64,000 nucleotides of DNA, taken from positions 4,030,001 to 4,094,000 of the forward strand of contig JARKIP010000011.1 in assembly GCA_029990175.1 (NCBI GenBank), given 5' to 3'. Below, in pieces: positions 1 through 11,403 of the stretch. This stretch comes from Petunia secreta. Taxonomy: Eukaryota; Streptophyta; Magnoliopsida; Solanales; Solanaceae. The notes under the pieces were generated by a model. The model was not told where the DNA came from. It was given only the letters and a program-made list of their open reading frames with translations, and did not search any database. The position numbers were made by a program, and so were the translations under genes. The stretch's first letter is position 1. Every line of letters begins with the position of its first letter.

Positions 1-156
1 TGGAAACCATACTACCATCCCTGTTTCTGGTCCCATACAATTTAAACGCTTCTTCAACCCTTGTTTTGAAACAACAATCAGTACATGTGATCCTAAAAGG
101 TACATTCGGACCATACTTGTCTTTTCTCCGCAAGTAGTAAAGATCACATCAATGTG
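1..156 (-). other. Exon with the start of the C48 (Ulp1) region, truncated by the window
   Basis: After an acceptor at 157/156 the minus strand reads HIDVI, then in another frame YYLRRKDKYGPN. This is the entry to the C48 domain in plant DUF1985-Ulp1 proteins. One T is missing between the two frames (around 144). The preceding exon (555-406) supplies the usual upstream stretch, ending in a Leu-Asn-Asp-Gly just before this exon. The active-site residues lie outside the window. Confidence 0.65.
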
Positions 157-1277
157 CTGGAAAAAAATAAAAACATAACTATAATTAAAAAACATGTGGC
201 ATACCAAAATATATACAACATCCATGTGGCATACAAAAATATACACAACACCCAAGTTCATACAGACTTTGTATCAAACTGTATGTGTGTGTATGAAAGT
301 CTCAATTTGTGTATGCAAGTGCATATTTGAGTATAAAAATCCTATGTGTGTGTATTTATGTATTTCCTTGCAGTTAGAAATAATTATAAATAACTACATA
401 CATACCCCATCATTCAAACACATTCCAGCATGTACCAATGTGCGGAACCAGTCCTTCCACTCAACTTTCAACACTCCTAAATTCAAAGCCTGCTGAAGTC
501 TATTGGCTACTCTTGGATAAACTGATTTCCTAAGGAATTCATATAAATTCAATGACTTAGATATATGTAAACACCAAATATACAAAGAACAAAAAATCAA
601 CCAAAGATATTACCTTCTTTTACTTGGATAGACCCTTTCATCAAGCCATACAGAAAATGCACTTTGTAGGTCTTCATCAACCTCAACACCAATTTGACTC
701 GTAAATGGATGTTTTGTTCCAAAATATTTTGCTCATGGTGTTTTTGGTGTTGTAACAACCCAAGGAGAATTTGCATACCTTCCTGGACGCCTCAGTCGGG
801 CAATTAACTGCTCAGGTGTAACATCACCTTCTTCTTCATCAGGCTCAACCAAAACAATTTGAGACTCACCAGCAACAAGATCATTACCATCACGGTGGCT
901 TTCAACTTCTGAACCAACATCTTCATACTCTATTTCTTCAGAATTACAAGCAACATCTATTAACAAAAACAAGATTATAAAGTAAAATGAGTGACAACAA
1001 TAACAAATGTAACAACAACAAAAGATGTCAGGTTTACCTTGCTTTTTAAGATTTTCAACCGACCCACTTTTAGACTTAAGTACACTTGCCACAACATCAT
1101 CAATTATCGCAAGGTGCGTAGCATTAAAAAAGGCATCATCATCATCATCAAGAGTACCCAACTTGCTTGCTTCACCAACTTTTGTATCCATACTAGAAGC
1201 ATGGACTGATCCAGCACTAGCTACCTGCTATGAAAATGACATACAGTTTACTTCATATGAATATATATAAAATATAC

Positions 1278-1703
1278 CTGATCATCTGGATGGACACTAC
1301 CACCACTATTATTTGTAGCAGGAGCTGGATCCTCATCCTCTTGACGAAAACCAAGAGAAAAGCTTGGACAATCATTATCTTCACGAAGTTTGCAACTAGG
1401 ATCTTCAGCAGGCACATGACTGCCCTCGCTGTGTGTTGGAGCAGACTGGTCAGTCCGTTCAGTTGCAACGTCCATAGCCTCGGCTTCTGTCCCAACACCC
1501 TGCTCCAATGAAAGTTTAGAAGCAGGATCTGCAAAAAGCTCATGACGGCCTTCACTGTGTATACAAGCAGGCTTTTCAGTTCGGACATCTACAACATCGG
1601 GTACATCTGAAATAGCAGATGGTATTGAAATTTTAGAAGCAGCGTCTTCATCAGGGAGAGGCTCGGCTGCATCTGCAACAGCAGGTAGTACTGTCCCAAC
1701 ACC
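1278..1703 (-). other. Acidic exon with an internal duplication (Ulp1-like pseudogene)
   Basis: This 426-nt exon (142 codons, no stop) lies between a good acceptor (1704/1703) and donor (1278/1277). It encodes two diverged copies of a ~40-residue acidic module, recognisable by 'VDVRTEKPACIHSEGRHE' and 'MDVATERTDQSAPTHSEG', each near a 'GVGT' motif. It looks like a disordered linker between the DUF1985 and protease parts. Confidence 0.6.
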
Positions 1704-1959
1704 CTTCAACAACCAAAAAAGTTTAAATAGTTAAAAAGTTTTAACATCTAATGAATTAAAATTAAAATAAAGACACATACAGAAACATGGGCAATAGTGT
1801 CAACTGTGTCATTTTCCAATATAACAGGGCTTCCATCAAAGAAACTGCCGACTTGTTGTAACTGTTCATCTGTGATAACGACACTTCCAAGTACCTGGTT
1901 GCAAAAAAGGTAAATAGAGCACATTTAAATATGTGGATATACAGTTCTATAAACCTAAA

Positions 1960-2370
1960 ACATACTAATACAAATATATACACAGTAAAACAATTTTAAA
2001 ACATCTCTAAACACATAAAATGCAAGTCCATACACATAAATGCAGCTCCATACACATAAATATAAGTATGCAGTATATGCATACAAAAATAATGTACATA
2101 CAGGTTCTCCCCAAACAAGCCGTGAAAAATTTGCTATACACATTTAAATTATCTCTAAACACATAAATATAAGGCTATACACATAAAATACAAGTCGATA
2201 CATATAAAAACAATGTACATACAGGTTTCCTCCAAATAAATCTGTGAAATAATTGCTATACACATAAAAAATATTCCTAGACACATAAAAGACATTCCTA
2301 TACAGATAAAAATACATGTCTACACACCTAAACACAAATGACATCAAGTTTAGACATGGATTCATAAAAA
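1960..2370. repeat. Second block of the same ~100-bp satellite in another intron
   Basis: The intron 1895-2382 holds 'GTACATACAGG' anchors at 2094 and 2214, each followed by 'CCGTGAAAA' or 'CTGTGAAAT' and by multiple TACACATAAA words. This is the same unit as in intron 1, about 2 kb away. Confidence 0.65.
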
Positions 2371-3237
2371 GCGTGCACGTACATGATCGTTCACAAACAT
2401 CTCCTTCTGTTGCACCAAATGTCCAGGGTCAAAAGGGCTGCCAAAGCTGAAATCAGTGCGTGCTCTATTATCAGGATCTACAACAGGGTCGCCTCCGCCA
2501 ATCTTTTAAAAAGGAACAACAACATTATTATATAAGCAAAAACAATCTTGTTTAAAAATACAAAAATGCAGAAACATTACCTTTAGGTGATCAAACAGTT
2601 TCTTAAATGTTTCAATTATAAAGCTCTTAAGATCAGTAAACTTACAGTTAAGCTACAAACAAACAAGAAACATTAGTTTGATTAAAAGTGTTGGAAAAGT
2701 CTCTTATGGTAAAAATAGAAAATACAAAAATACCTGTGTCGTATGTGTTACAAACTCATTGTTCAATCGCTCAAACTCATTGTTCAGTGAAAGACAACTG
2801 CACATACAGGGAAGGATTGGTTGAAGATACACAAAATTAGTGCGAATCCTTGGCAGGATTACTTGAAGAGGCACCAAAATATTGTGATCCCTTGGCAGCA
2901 GCGTTGATTGAAGATGCACCAAAATGTTGTGAGTTCTTGGTAGCTTCAGAGGGATTACTCGTAGATGTACCATGAGGGACTTGAGCACTACTAGTATGGA
3001 CAACAGGCTGCTCAAGTTCAATGCTAGAATCTGCTAGTGCATCCAAGTTGAAGGTTCGCACCTCATCAGCGATTGGAATAATATTGTTAAACAGAACCTA
3101 CAAAAACAGTAAAACAAAAGGATATAAAGACAAAAAATAGTAAATACACTAAAGTAATAGGAAAAGTAGTACAACTGTATACAACTAGTTTTTGTGCATA
3201 CAAGATACATACAAAAAGGGGTGTGCTGTGAATTTAC

Positions 3238-4059
3238 CTGACTTCCTTTTCCTCTAAAAAATTCCCTCATACAACTTGCGAAAAGATGGTTGTCGTACAA
3301 TCACTTTCCAATTCAAAATCCTAGGGATTCCATTACCAGTACAAACTGCAATACTGTCATCAACTCTTGAACAACATTCGTAAAACCAAACTTGTAAAGC
3401 AAGTGGCAGCCCACCAATCCTATAAAATATCCCTTTTGGATGTAACTTTTTGCTAATGGTTTCAAGCAATGCAGAAAATGAAGCTTTACCCTACGGATAC
3501 GTAAGATATGCACCAGATTCTACCAAATCAAAGTGCACCTTTGGTATGTATGACTTAGCCCCATTATCTGTTGACAACACAAAAAAGTGTATAAAGAACA
3601 ACGCAACAATCTTCACTGCATCTTCATCACAGATCCATCTCTTCTAAAAAATGCAGTGCAACAGTTCAATCCTCGGCACTTTAGACTGATTTGAGAAGTA
3701 CGATGAGATAAGCCTATTCGGTGCAGGATCAGCAACAAGAGTATCATAGCCTAAACAATTTAACCCAGTGATTGCTGCAAATTCTTTAGTACCAAAATGC
3801 AGCCGTGTTCCGTTCATCATAATTCTGAAAATATTTGAGTCCACTAACACAAACTCTCGCAATATAAGATGATGAATAAGGTGATTTTGAATGTTACTAG
3901 CGGTAGACACAAAAAATACCCAAAAAAAGTCTCCTTGAACATATCCTGCTGGGTGTCACTCAGTTTCTGCTTTAACAGATAAATAATATAACACTGGGTG
4001 ATGGCAATCCAATGACTGGTAACAAAAGGTTCATTGGTGGAGACACAGTACGTGCAAGG
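3238..4059 (-). other. DUF1985-encoding exon of the Ulp1-like pseudogene
   Basis: The minus-strand frames give the usual DUF1985 order: a 'LSDTQQDMFKETFFGYF' entry, 'FGTKEFAAITGLNCLGY', 'DEDAVKIVALFF', 'VHFDLVESGAYL' and 'GGLPLALQVWFYECC'. They are split by a frame break in a T run near 3915 and by TAG codons at 3644-3646 and 3491-3493. The acceptor is at 4060/4059 and the donor (CAG|GTAAAT) at 3238/3237. DUF1985 has no known biochemical activity; its association with Ulp1-like domains in plant repeats is established. Confidence 0.75.
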
Positions 4060-4249
4060 CTGAACATAGACAGAAAGACAAAAATATACATCACAACTAA
4101 AAGTCAACTGTAACATAACAAGATATAACTGAAACAAATACAGCTATACAAAACACACGGTCGCCTAGCACATCCCAAATATTTCAAGTGCATTACTACA
4201 AAATAACTTAAAAAATCTTCATGTATACATATAAAATAAACTAGACAGA

Positions 4250-4940
4250 ACTACAAAATGTAAACTAAATATGGATAAATATGTGGATATACAGTTCTAT
4301 ATACATAAAACAAACATATACACAGTAATACAAATATATACACAATAGACAAATTGTGAAAACAGTTGTGAAAAAACAGCTCTAAACACAGAAATACAAC
4401 TCTAGACTCATAAATACAATGTACATACAGGTATTCCCTAAAAAAAGGCGTGAAAAAATTGCGATACACATTTAAAAGTATATGTAAACACATAAATACA
4501 GTGCTATACATATTTAAACAATATAGATACAGGTTTCCCCCAAAAATCCATGGAAAAAATGCTATAAACAGCTATACACATAAAATACAAGGCCATACAT
4601 ATAAACACAATGTAGATACAGGTTTCCACCAAAAATCCGTGGAAAATATGCTATACACAGAAATACATTTTTATACACATAAAATACATGTCTATACACA
4701 TAAGTACAATGTACACATAGGTTTTACCCAAAAAAAGGCGTGAAAAAATTGCGATACACATTTAAAAGTATATCTAAACACATAAATACAAAGCTATATA
4801 CATAAATACAAGGCTATACATATAAAACAATATAGATACAGGTTTCCCCCAAAAATCCGTAAAAATGCTATACACAGAAAATACATTCCTATACACATAA
4901 AATACATATCTATACACATAAAAATTCAAATGACATACAT
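4250..4940. repeat. ~100-bp AT-rich satellite in intron 1 of the Ulp1-like pseudogene
   Basis: About six degenerate units, each with a 'GTACATACAGG' or 'ATAGATACAGG' anchor (near 4422, 4523, 4612, 4710 and 4833), then a run of C and A, a 'GTG/CGTGAAAAA' block and several 'TACACATAAAATACA' words. A higher-order period of ~300 bp shows where the 'AAAAAAGGCGTGAAAAAATTG' type unit near 4440 returns near 4735. Confidence 0.7.
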
Positions 4941-5085
4941 TTTTCCCTCATAAAAATCATTAAAACATAATGTAACTAACAAAATACAAATTCATACAAG
5001 TACACACACTGAAAATACTTTTAACATACATTTTATACATATATTTGGGCACAAAAAAATATAAATGAAAAAAATGTGTAAATAC

Positions 5086-5379
5086 CTGGTTGGAACACTG
5101 ATTGTTAGCGAGAATTTCACCCCGGTCAATTTTCTTCTTTGTGCATGCAACGTCAACACTGATTTCGTCAACAAAATCATCATCTACAACGGTTTTCCCT
5201 TTAACATCAGAAATCGACGCCGTAGACTTCCTTTTACCAGGTTTTTGTACCGAACCTTCACAAAGCTTCTTCCGTACTGACCGATGTCCTTCTTGATTTA
5301 ATGTTAGGGATTTCCTATCATGCCGTGCTTTTGATCGAATTTCACGAGGTGATGGAAGAGTGCCTTTGCTTGTTGACAT
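5086..5379 (-). other. Exon 1 of the Ulp1-like pseudogene (basic, low-complexity N-terminus)
   Basis: An open frame from the ATG at 5379 encodes about 98 residues rich in Lys, Arg and Ser (start MSTSKGTLPSPREIRSKARH), with KRK-type basic clusters that would fit a nuclear protein. It ends at a good splice donor (CAG|GTATTT, boundary 5086/5085). No known domain is visible. This is the first upstream ATG that reads without a stop into a proper donor. Confidence 0.6.
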
Positions 5380-5399
5380 TTTGTATACAATAATATGCT

Positions 5400-5875
5400 A
5401 AATTGTAGGTAAAACATATGGTAATTGCAGAGAAGAAGACGGAAAAACGATTACATTTGAAGAATCGCCAAGAGACGCGATGGAACGAGAAGACACGACT
5501 AGAGAAAAACTGAAAGAAACGTGAAGAGCTGTAAGGTTTGGTAAAATTTAGGGAAAAGAGAAAAAGTTAGGTTTCTGGTATGGTTTATAATAAATTTAAA
5601 AATATTGGTATTTTTTGTAAAATTTTGAAAATATTGGTATATTGTATAATTTTGGTGCTTAAACTGACAACTAGCGTAAAAATGTCAATTCAAAACAGCT
5701 TATGGTAAGGTGTAGGGACTAGTCAATAACTACTTTGATATCTTTAACAGCCCGTTTGGGTGGTTTTAAAAATGATTTATAGTAAAAATTTAGTCCAGTA
5801 GCTTGTCTGCACCGTGCTAATTGAATACTAGCTAGCGACGCAAAGCTGTTTGAAAACTGGCTAGCTCCAGACAAG
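5400..5875. other. Region upstream of the Ulp1-like pseudogene; no gene seen
   Basis: AT-rich sequence that would hold the promoter and 5' leader of the minus-strand pseudogene. An imperfect tandem of a 'AAAATATTGGTAT' word lies at 5600-5645. From about 5750 a 'CCCGTTTGGGTGG' sequence resembles the end of plant MITEs. No open frame of note. Confidence 0.4.
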
Positions 5876-6048
5876 CCCCGTATTTTATACTGGGACTTTG
5901 AGCTAACATGATCAAAGTCCCAGTATTTTATGCTGGGATCATTTAAACACTAATCCCAGTATAAAATACTGGGACTTTATGTATAAAGCTCCAGGACATG
6001 AATCACAACTTTGAACATGTTAGTTCAAAGTCCCAGTATAAAATATTG
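5876..6048. repeat. Fold-back repeat built on AAAGTCCCAGTAT
   Basis: Four alternately inverted copies of one ~26-nt word. The inner arms 5914-5939 and 5953-5978 pair with a single mismatch across a 13-nt loop. Outer copies at 5879-5899 and 6023-6046 extend the pairing with flanking TTAGCTCAAAG/CTTTGAGCTAA-type sequence. This is probably a MITE or a fold-back end; no target duplication was recognised. Confidence 0.7.
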
Positions 6049-6449
6049 TGACTAGTTAGGGGTGTTTGCCAATGCTAATGGAGTATAAGTGTACGCGCGG
6101 ATTTTTGGCTATTTCTCAATTAATTTTGAAACGATGGATAAAACTCACTTAGGATGTCCAAAATTGTCTAGTTTTCAAAATTACACTGATTTATAAGCTT
6201 ATAAGCCTATTAATAAATGTTTGGCAACTTAAAAGTTTGGGCTTATAAGCCCTTATGTATTTAAAAGGGCTGAATTGCAAAAATATGCTACGGGAACAAA
6301 CGGTTTGCATAAATGCCCTTGCTAATAGTAGTTCAACATAAATGTCATCCATTACTTTAATGAAAGATTTTTCGGACGAAAATACCCTTAACAACTAATA
6401 AAAAGACCCGCCCATATCCCTCCCCTTCCTTTACCCCATTCATGCAATC

Positions 6450-6740
6450 AACAAACCCTAAAAACCCATACCTTTTACAGATTCTTCAGTTCAAACGAAA
6501 ATTCAAGGTAAGATTTCTTTAAATTGCTATTGACTTTTACTAAAAGTTCCATTAGTTTCTTTATAATTTCATTTAAATTATGCTTAATTTTGCTTTAAAT
6601 TACATATAAACCAAACGAGCTATGAAGTTTATTCATAATAATCCAAAAAACATCTTGTACAGAAACACATGACATTAGATTGATTACAGTAATTATAATA
6701 TACAGTTTCATAAAAATTAATTAATCTGTATTAATTGCAG
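6450..6740 (+). other. Leader exon and intron of the MULE's plus-strand transcript
   Basis: Sequence typical of a plant 5' leader (pyrimidine-rich, 'AACCCTAAAAACCC' at ~6457) ends in a strong donor (CAAG|GTAAGA, 6507/6508). A 233-bp AT-rich intron follows, ending in TTAATTGCAG at 6740. The next exon would run straight into the 66-bp repeat array. A short frame from the ATG at 6748 ends at a TGA near 6912. Confidence 0.45.
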
Positions 6741-6754
6741 AAAGTGTATGAATT

Positions 6755-7130
6755 CTCTGAAATCTTGCCTATTGCCAAGACTCCAAACACATTTGCCATG
6801 CGGACTTGCAGAGAAAGTCTCGAAAAGTCTTGGCTGTTGCCAAGACTTCAAGCTCTGTTGCAATTATCACACGGCACAGACTGTTGGTTATTGACAAGAG
6901 TTTAAGCCCTGTTGCAAGGGTAAACTTCTCTGCAACTCTTGGCCTATTGCCAAGACTCTATGACCTGTTGTAATGATAAACTTGTAGAGAGAGTCTCTGC
7001 AACTCTTGGGAAGCTCTGGTGCAATGGGTACCTTGGAGATACTTCTTAACAACTGCCAAGAGTTTAAACCCTGTTGCAATGGGAAATTTGCAGAGAAAGT
7101 CTCTGCAGACTTTAACCCTGTTGCAAAGGA
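6755..7130 (+). repeat. 66-bp hairpin-repeat array, left part
   Basis: Degenerate direct repeats. The unit begins with the 18-nt palindrome TCTTGGC/TATT/GCCAAGA, followed by CTTTAAGCCCTGTTGCAATG and a CAACTTGTAGAGAAAGTCTCTGCAAC-type part (66 nt in all = 22 codons). It is cut at 7130 by E1 and continues at 14911. Confidence 0.75.
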
Positions 7131-8364
7131 CTAAGTGGTCGCAACAAATATAGCTCGATACTTAAAGTCCCGAGGTCGAATCCCACAGAGAACACTAGAA
7201 ATCTAATTGCTAATCAAACTAAAAATCTAACCAACTAACTTCAAAGGTTTGCATTTGTATGATGGTTTCAATGTAACAAAAGTAAATAGCTAAGTATTAA
7301 GAAATAAATTAATCAAGGGTTTAGAAGCCTAGGATTTATCTACCCAACTCCTACTTATGTATTAGAATAATGCTTTAACAAATGCAACTTAGTTCTTCCT
7401 ATTGAACACTTGCTCCAAATTCACGACTATTCACTCCCATGTAATAATTGTAACTTTCACTAACCAATTTTTCAATTAATTAATGAAGATACATAGGACT
7501 ATAAGTTTAGTTCACAATCAGGGTCAATGGTCACAAATCACCTTATTGACAACCTAAGTAATACCTTAGTTTTAGGTTGAAATATTGCTAAGTATTTAGC
7601 CCTAACCTATGAATCTATCCTTAGACACACAAGAATAATGGGAACAATCAATTGGAGGCCCTTCCAATCAATAGCAATCAAAAAATAAACACTTAGATAG
7701 GAAGAATTCACAAGTTTCATTCATTAAAATAAATATTCACAGTACATAAGTTTTGGAGTGGTTCAATTAACCATATAATGGGTGAATTAGTCACTAATAT
7801 TCATGATAATCATGTTAATGTAATTCATGAATAATAAATTACAAAAAGTAAGAAAGAATTTAGGAAGACCTCTTGTGTTCTTGAAGTCTCCAAAGGTCTA
7901 GCCTTCTTTTTGCTTCTTTCCAAGTCTCCAAGAGGCAAGAGAAGCTTTTATACCCTGTAGGAAACTAACCAAATAGTCCAAAAAGCCCTTAAATTTTCGC
8001 CCACAATTTTTGCTTCACGTGGTGCCCGCATACCACGCGGACTCAATTTCTACAGACAATTCAGCTTGCGTGGTTCTCACGTATTCGGACTAACTGAGCT
8101 GGAATTTTTTCTTCACTTCTAAGCAAAGACTCTATTCATTCCCGTATTTCTCGCGTGGCACACAGATCACTTGAAATCTTCAATATCTTCTTTTTTAAAT
8201 CCCAAAACTTGTACTTTTTTTCCTCAATTCGCTATGTTCAATTCCTAGGACACCAAACAACTCAATTAGTATCAAATCTTGATAGTTTTGCATACAAAAT
8301 CTTAAAATTACTATTAGAACATGGTAAAAACACCATCCAAATATAGGTAAAATAGCCAACATCA
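7131..8364 (-). repeat. 3' LTR of E1
   Basis: It aligns along its full length with 13670-14910, with scattered substitutions (for example at the outer end, where TGAAGCGG has become CTAAGTGG). The polypurine tract GTGTGGGGTGGTGA (minus sense) abuts it at 8365. Confidence 0.88.
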
Positions 8365-10056
8365 CCACCCCACACTTGGACTTCTGCTCGTCCTCGAGCA
8401 ATTTATACCTAGAACTCAAGATACACCAAAACAACTCACACAATGACTTAGGTTTATATTGGCACTTAACAAGTTGCATATGCACTCATTATACTTTATT
8501 CGCACGAAATCCATGCCTAGAATATTTTAAAAAAATCAAGTGCACCAAATTAACCTCCCAGTCCCACATCAACTCCAGACTCACTCAATAAGTTATGCAA
8601 GTACTCACTCTATTCAAGAGACTAAAAAAGAGCTCACTTCTCGTAAATCATGTGCCCTTACAATTAATTTTAAGTTTAATGAAGGAATTCACACAAGAGA
8701 ATGAACATGAACGAAAGTTCACATAAAAATGAAGCACTCACTCTCAGAAAAGAACTCACATGGAACACAAGATGTATCATAAGCTTGCCCTTAGTGTAGG
8801 ACTCGACTAGTGTCCATCTACTTGGCTAAGATCAACTAGGATTTCTTTTGGTTGTTATGTAGGCAATGGGACGGGTAGTATATATTTAGGTACCCCAAGC
8901 AATTTAATACACCATAATTAATTCAATTCTTTTTCCTCCCAACCAATCTTTTTTTTTACCAGCTCAGAGTCAACTTTTACCAACTCTTTTCATTAAGCAA
9001 AGGTAGGAGCTAATGATGGGGATTACTCATTTTTTTCTTCTTTCTTTCTAACAATTTTTTTATATCTCAGTTATTGCACAATATTTCAAGTTTTCACTTT
9101 CTTTTTCCATTTCTTTAATAGTAAATCCCTCCACATAGCCTCCACCTAAAGGACCTTTTGTCTTCCTCCAACAACTATAATTTTTCACTTCATTAACTAG
9201 CTTTTTAGGCTCATGACACCACAAGTACAAGTCCCAAGTATTTAGCACAAGAAACAGGAATTCCAATAGCTATCAAAGAAAGGCTACAGGCTCAAACGGG
9301 TTAGTTAGCTAGGGTCAAAGTTTCACTGGTAAAAATCTAATTTTGAAGCTTCAAATAAATTGGCTATGAAAGGAATACCTATATCACTTTCTAACTGAGC
9401 AAACTTCTCATTTCGCTTTGCACACATACCGGGCAAGTTCTAGACATCAAGTTTTAAACATGGAGAAAACAAAATCCTTACTCACACATGGCACATAACC
9501 TATTCAAAACGGCTCAATTCGCGCTCTTAAACAAAGCAAACACAAGCAAAATCTCAGGCAAACCTAAAGTCAACATCATGATTATAGGCTTCAAACAATG
9601 CACTCAACGTTCCTCAAGGCAAAATAGATCCTAACAGAATAAATACATGAAGTTCGCATACCCCAAATTAAGTATCTATATAAAACTAGTCAAAGTGGAG
9701 CTAAGACCATCCAGTTACTACACTTTTATCCTAAAAAAACAATTTACCTATACCCGGTTCAAACTACCTCCTTTGGAAAAGAACCGATGCACAAAGAATA
9801 ACCAAAGGGGATTATTAATACAAATAAGAAGACTCCCACCCCACACTTAAAATCACGCACTGCCCTCAATGTATTAAAAATAAAACTAAGAGTGATAGAG
9901 AAATTCCTTGGGGCTCTAAGCCCGAAGAACATCCTTGTGAGCTTCCTTAGGAAACAGGGTACTCAGACTTCCTCCAAGCAGGACATCCTCAACCAATCAT
10001 ATGGGGTAGCAAGCACCCCACCCTTGAACTTAAAACCAGTCAGAACCTGTAAAACA
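8365..10056 (-). other. 3' non-coding region of E1
   Basis: No open frame of note. It begins beside the LTR with the polypurine tract and a hairpin at 8385-8400 (TGCTCG/AGGA/CGAGCA in the minus sense). It resembles 19795-21600 of E2 in its LTR-proximal part and in a 'GGCAAGTTCTAGACATCAA' block (9433 here, 20930 in E2). The remaining sequence is AT-rich and unremarkable. Confidence 0.6.
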
Positions 10057-10066
10057 AAGAAACTCA

Positions 10067-11233
10067 GAGTTGATTGCCTCTATGGTCACTCAACTTTGGG
10101 TAATAGGCCACCATGGTCACTTATCTTTGTTTTATCTTTCTATTGTCGTTCAACTTTGGGTAAGAGGCCACCATGGTCACTTATCTTTATTTTGTCTTTA
10201 TATGATCACTCAACTTTACCCAGTTAACTCTCATGGTCATCCAACACAAAACTCTACAAACTTCCGTTAAGTATATGCTGATGTGACAACTAATTTTTTT
10301 AATACAAATTACAGAAAATGAAAAAAACCAAAATCATTTAGGACCAACCCATTTTAGACCCCACCCAGCTCCAATCCGAATTAAACTTGGTCGTCTGACC
10401 TTGACGAGTTAGCTGCATTCATGCATTTTATAAGCAGGAATTTTTATTTAAGTGGTGTAGATTTTTAATTAATTATAAAAATATTTCACAGTTTTTTTAA
10501 GTAGTACTGCTTTTATTTATATACAGATTTTTGATAGTTGATATTGATATAAATTTAGCAGATATGATAATAGCTTCAAGTTGATGTTATATGAACCAGC
10601 TAAAATAGTTATGCTCTCTTGAAAAAAAGTAGTCATAGACAACAGTTTGATAGGATATGTTGTAAAGAAGTTAATTATATGGTTAAAATGATTATGTTTT
10701 CTGTTGAAGAATTTAAATAAGTTTACAATGGTTTGATGTCTTCATTTTGCTTTGGATAATGTATGTTCCCTTTTTGTTTGAAGCTTTATTTTATTCCTTT
10801 CACTTCGTAATGGTACGATAACTGTTACATATAATTTTGTAGGATGAAATATGGAAAAGATAAAAGAAACAGAAAAAGAAAAGCAAGTTGTTTTGCAGTA
10901 AAAAAGTTCTGCTAAATTCAATTCTTGGGTCGGTTTGAGGCTGGGTGGGGTCTAAAGTGGGTTGGTTTAGTTTTTTTTTTTATTTTCTGTAATTTGCATA
11001 AAAAATAAAGCTGTCATGTCAGCATATAGTTAACGGAAATTTATAGAGTTTTGTGTTGGATGACCATGAGAGTTAACTGGGTAAAGTTGAGTGACCATAT
11101 AAAGACAAAACAAAGATAAGTGACCATGGTAGCCTCTTACCCATAGTTGAGTGACCATAGAAAGACAAAACAAAGATAAGTGGCCATGGTGGCCTATTAC
11201 CCAAAGTTGAGTGACCATAGAGGCAATCAACTC
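10067..11233. mobile_element. MULE-type MITE with ~320-bp terminal inverted repeats
   Basis: The ends are GAGTTGATTGCCTCTATGG and its reverse complement. The arms (about 10067-10390 and 10915-11233) match closely, and a unique AT-rich core separates them. The 10-bp direct repeat AAGAAACTCA flanks it exactly (10057-10066 and 11234-11243), within the 8-11 bp range of Mutator-like elements. Each arm starts with a ~60-bp tandem repeat ('GTCACTCAACTTTGGGTAA' words; 2.5 units). No transposase is encoded; the open frames in the arms (10070-10270, 11030-11230) are mirror images of each other and not genes. Confidence 0.9.
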
Positions 11234-11335
11234 AAGAAACTCACCAAGTAATGTTCTTCAAAAGATAACATTTTTTTTTTGGTTTTTTTTTTGGTTTTTT
11301 TAATTTTTTGTTTTACTTGTATACAATTACAATCA

Positions 11336-11382
11336 CGGGTTGCCTCATGCGAAGCGCCTTAGTTATAGTCGTTGCACGACAT
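11336..11382 (-). other. Conserved post-pol block of E1
   Basis: The minus sense reads GTCGTGCAACGAC, an AACTAAGGCGCTTC core, then a GAGGCAACCCG motif. The near-identical sequence at 33822-33870 lies just after integrase in E2. In E1 it directly follows protease, which dates the loss of the intervening pol genes. Confidence 0.6.
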
Positions 11383-11403
11383 TATACAAGCTCTACTCAT
11401 GGC

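Larger units (their letters stand above)
1..5379 (-). pseudogene. Ulp1 (peptidase C48)-like gene with DUF1985 region, decayed, cut by window edge
   Basis: Ulp1-type cysteine proteases remove SUMO-like modifiers. In plants, genes joining DUF1985 to a C48 domain are often carried by transposons. GT-AG junctions on the minus strand give eleven exons: 5379-5086, 4059-3238, 3097-2734 (this one may hide a short intron), 2652-2581, 2502-2383, 1894-1783, 1703-1278, 1224-1038, 956-614, 555-406 and 156-1. The DUF1985 block is in exon 2, and the start of the C48 region in the last two. The catalytic His-Asp-Cys part would lie left of base 1. Damage seen: in-frame TAG at 3644-3646, TAG at 3491-3493 (probably once TGG), TGA at 733-735, and one-base frame breaks at T runs near 3915 and 144. 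I infer a dead gene, possibly MULE cargo. Family call fairly sure; exon 3 and the exact start are less so. Confidence 0.8.

Noticed and set aside
194..496. 100-residue plus-strand frame with repeated 'MWHTKIYTT'
   Set aside because: It lies across an intron and exon of the minus-strand pseudogene; its repeat is a short local duplication of AT-rich intron DNA.
10070..11230. Matching 66-residue frames on opposite strands
   Set aside because: They are the two inverted arms of the MITE.
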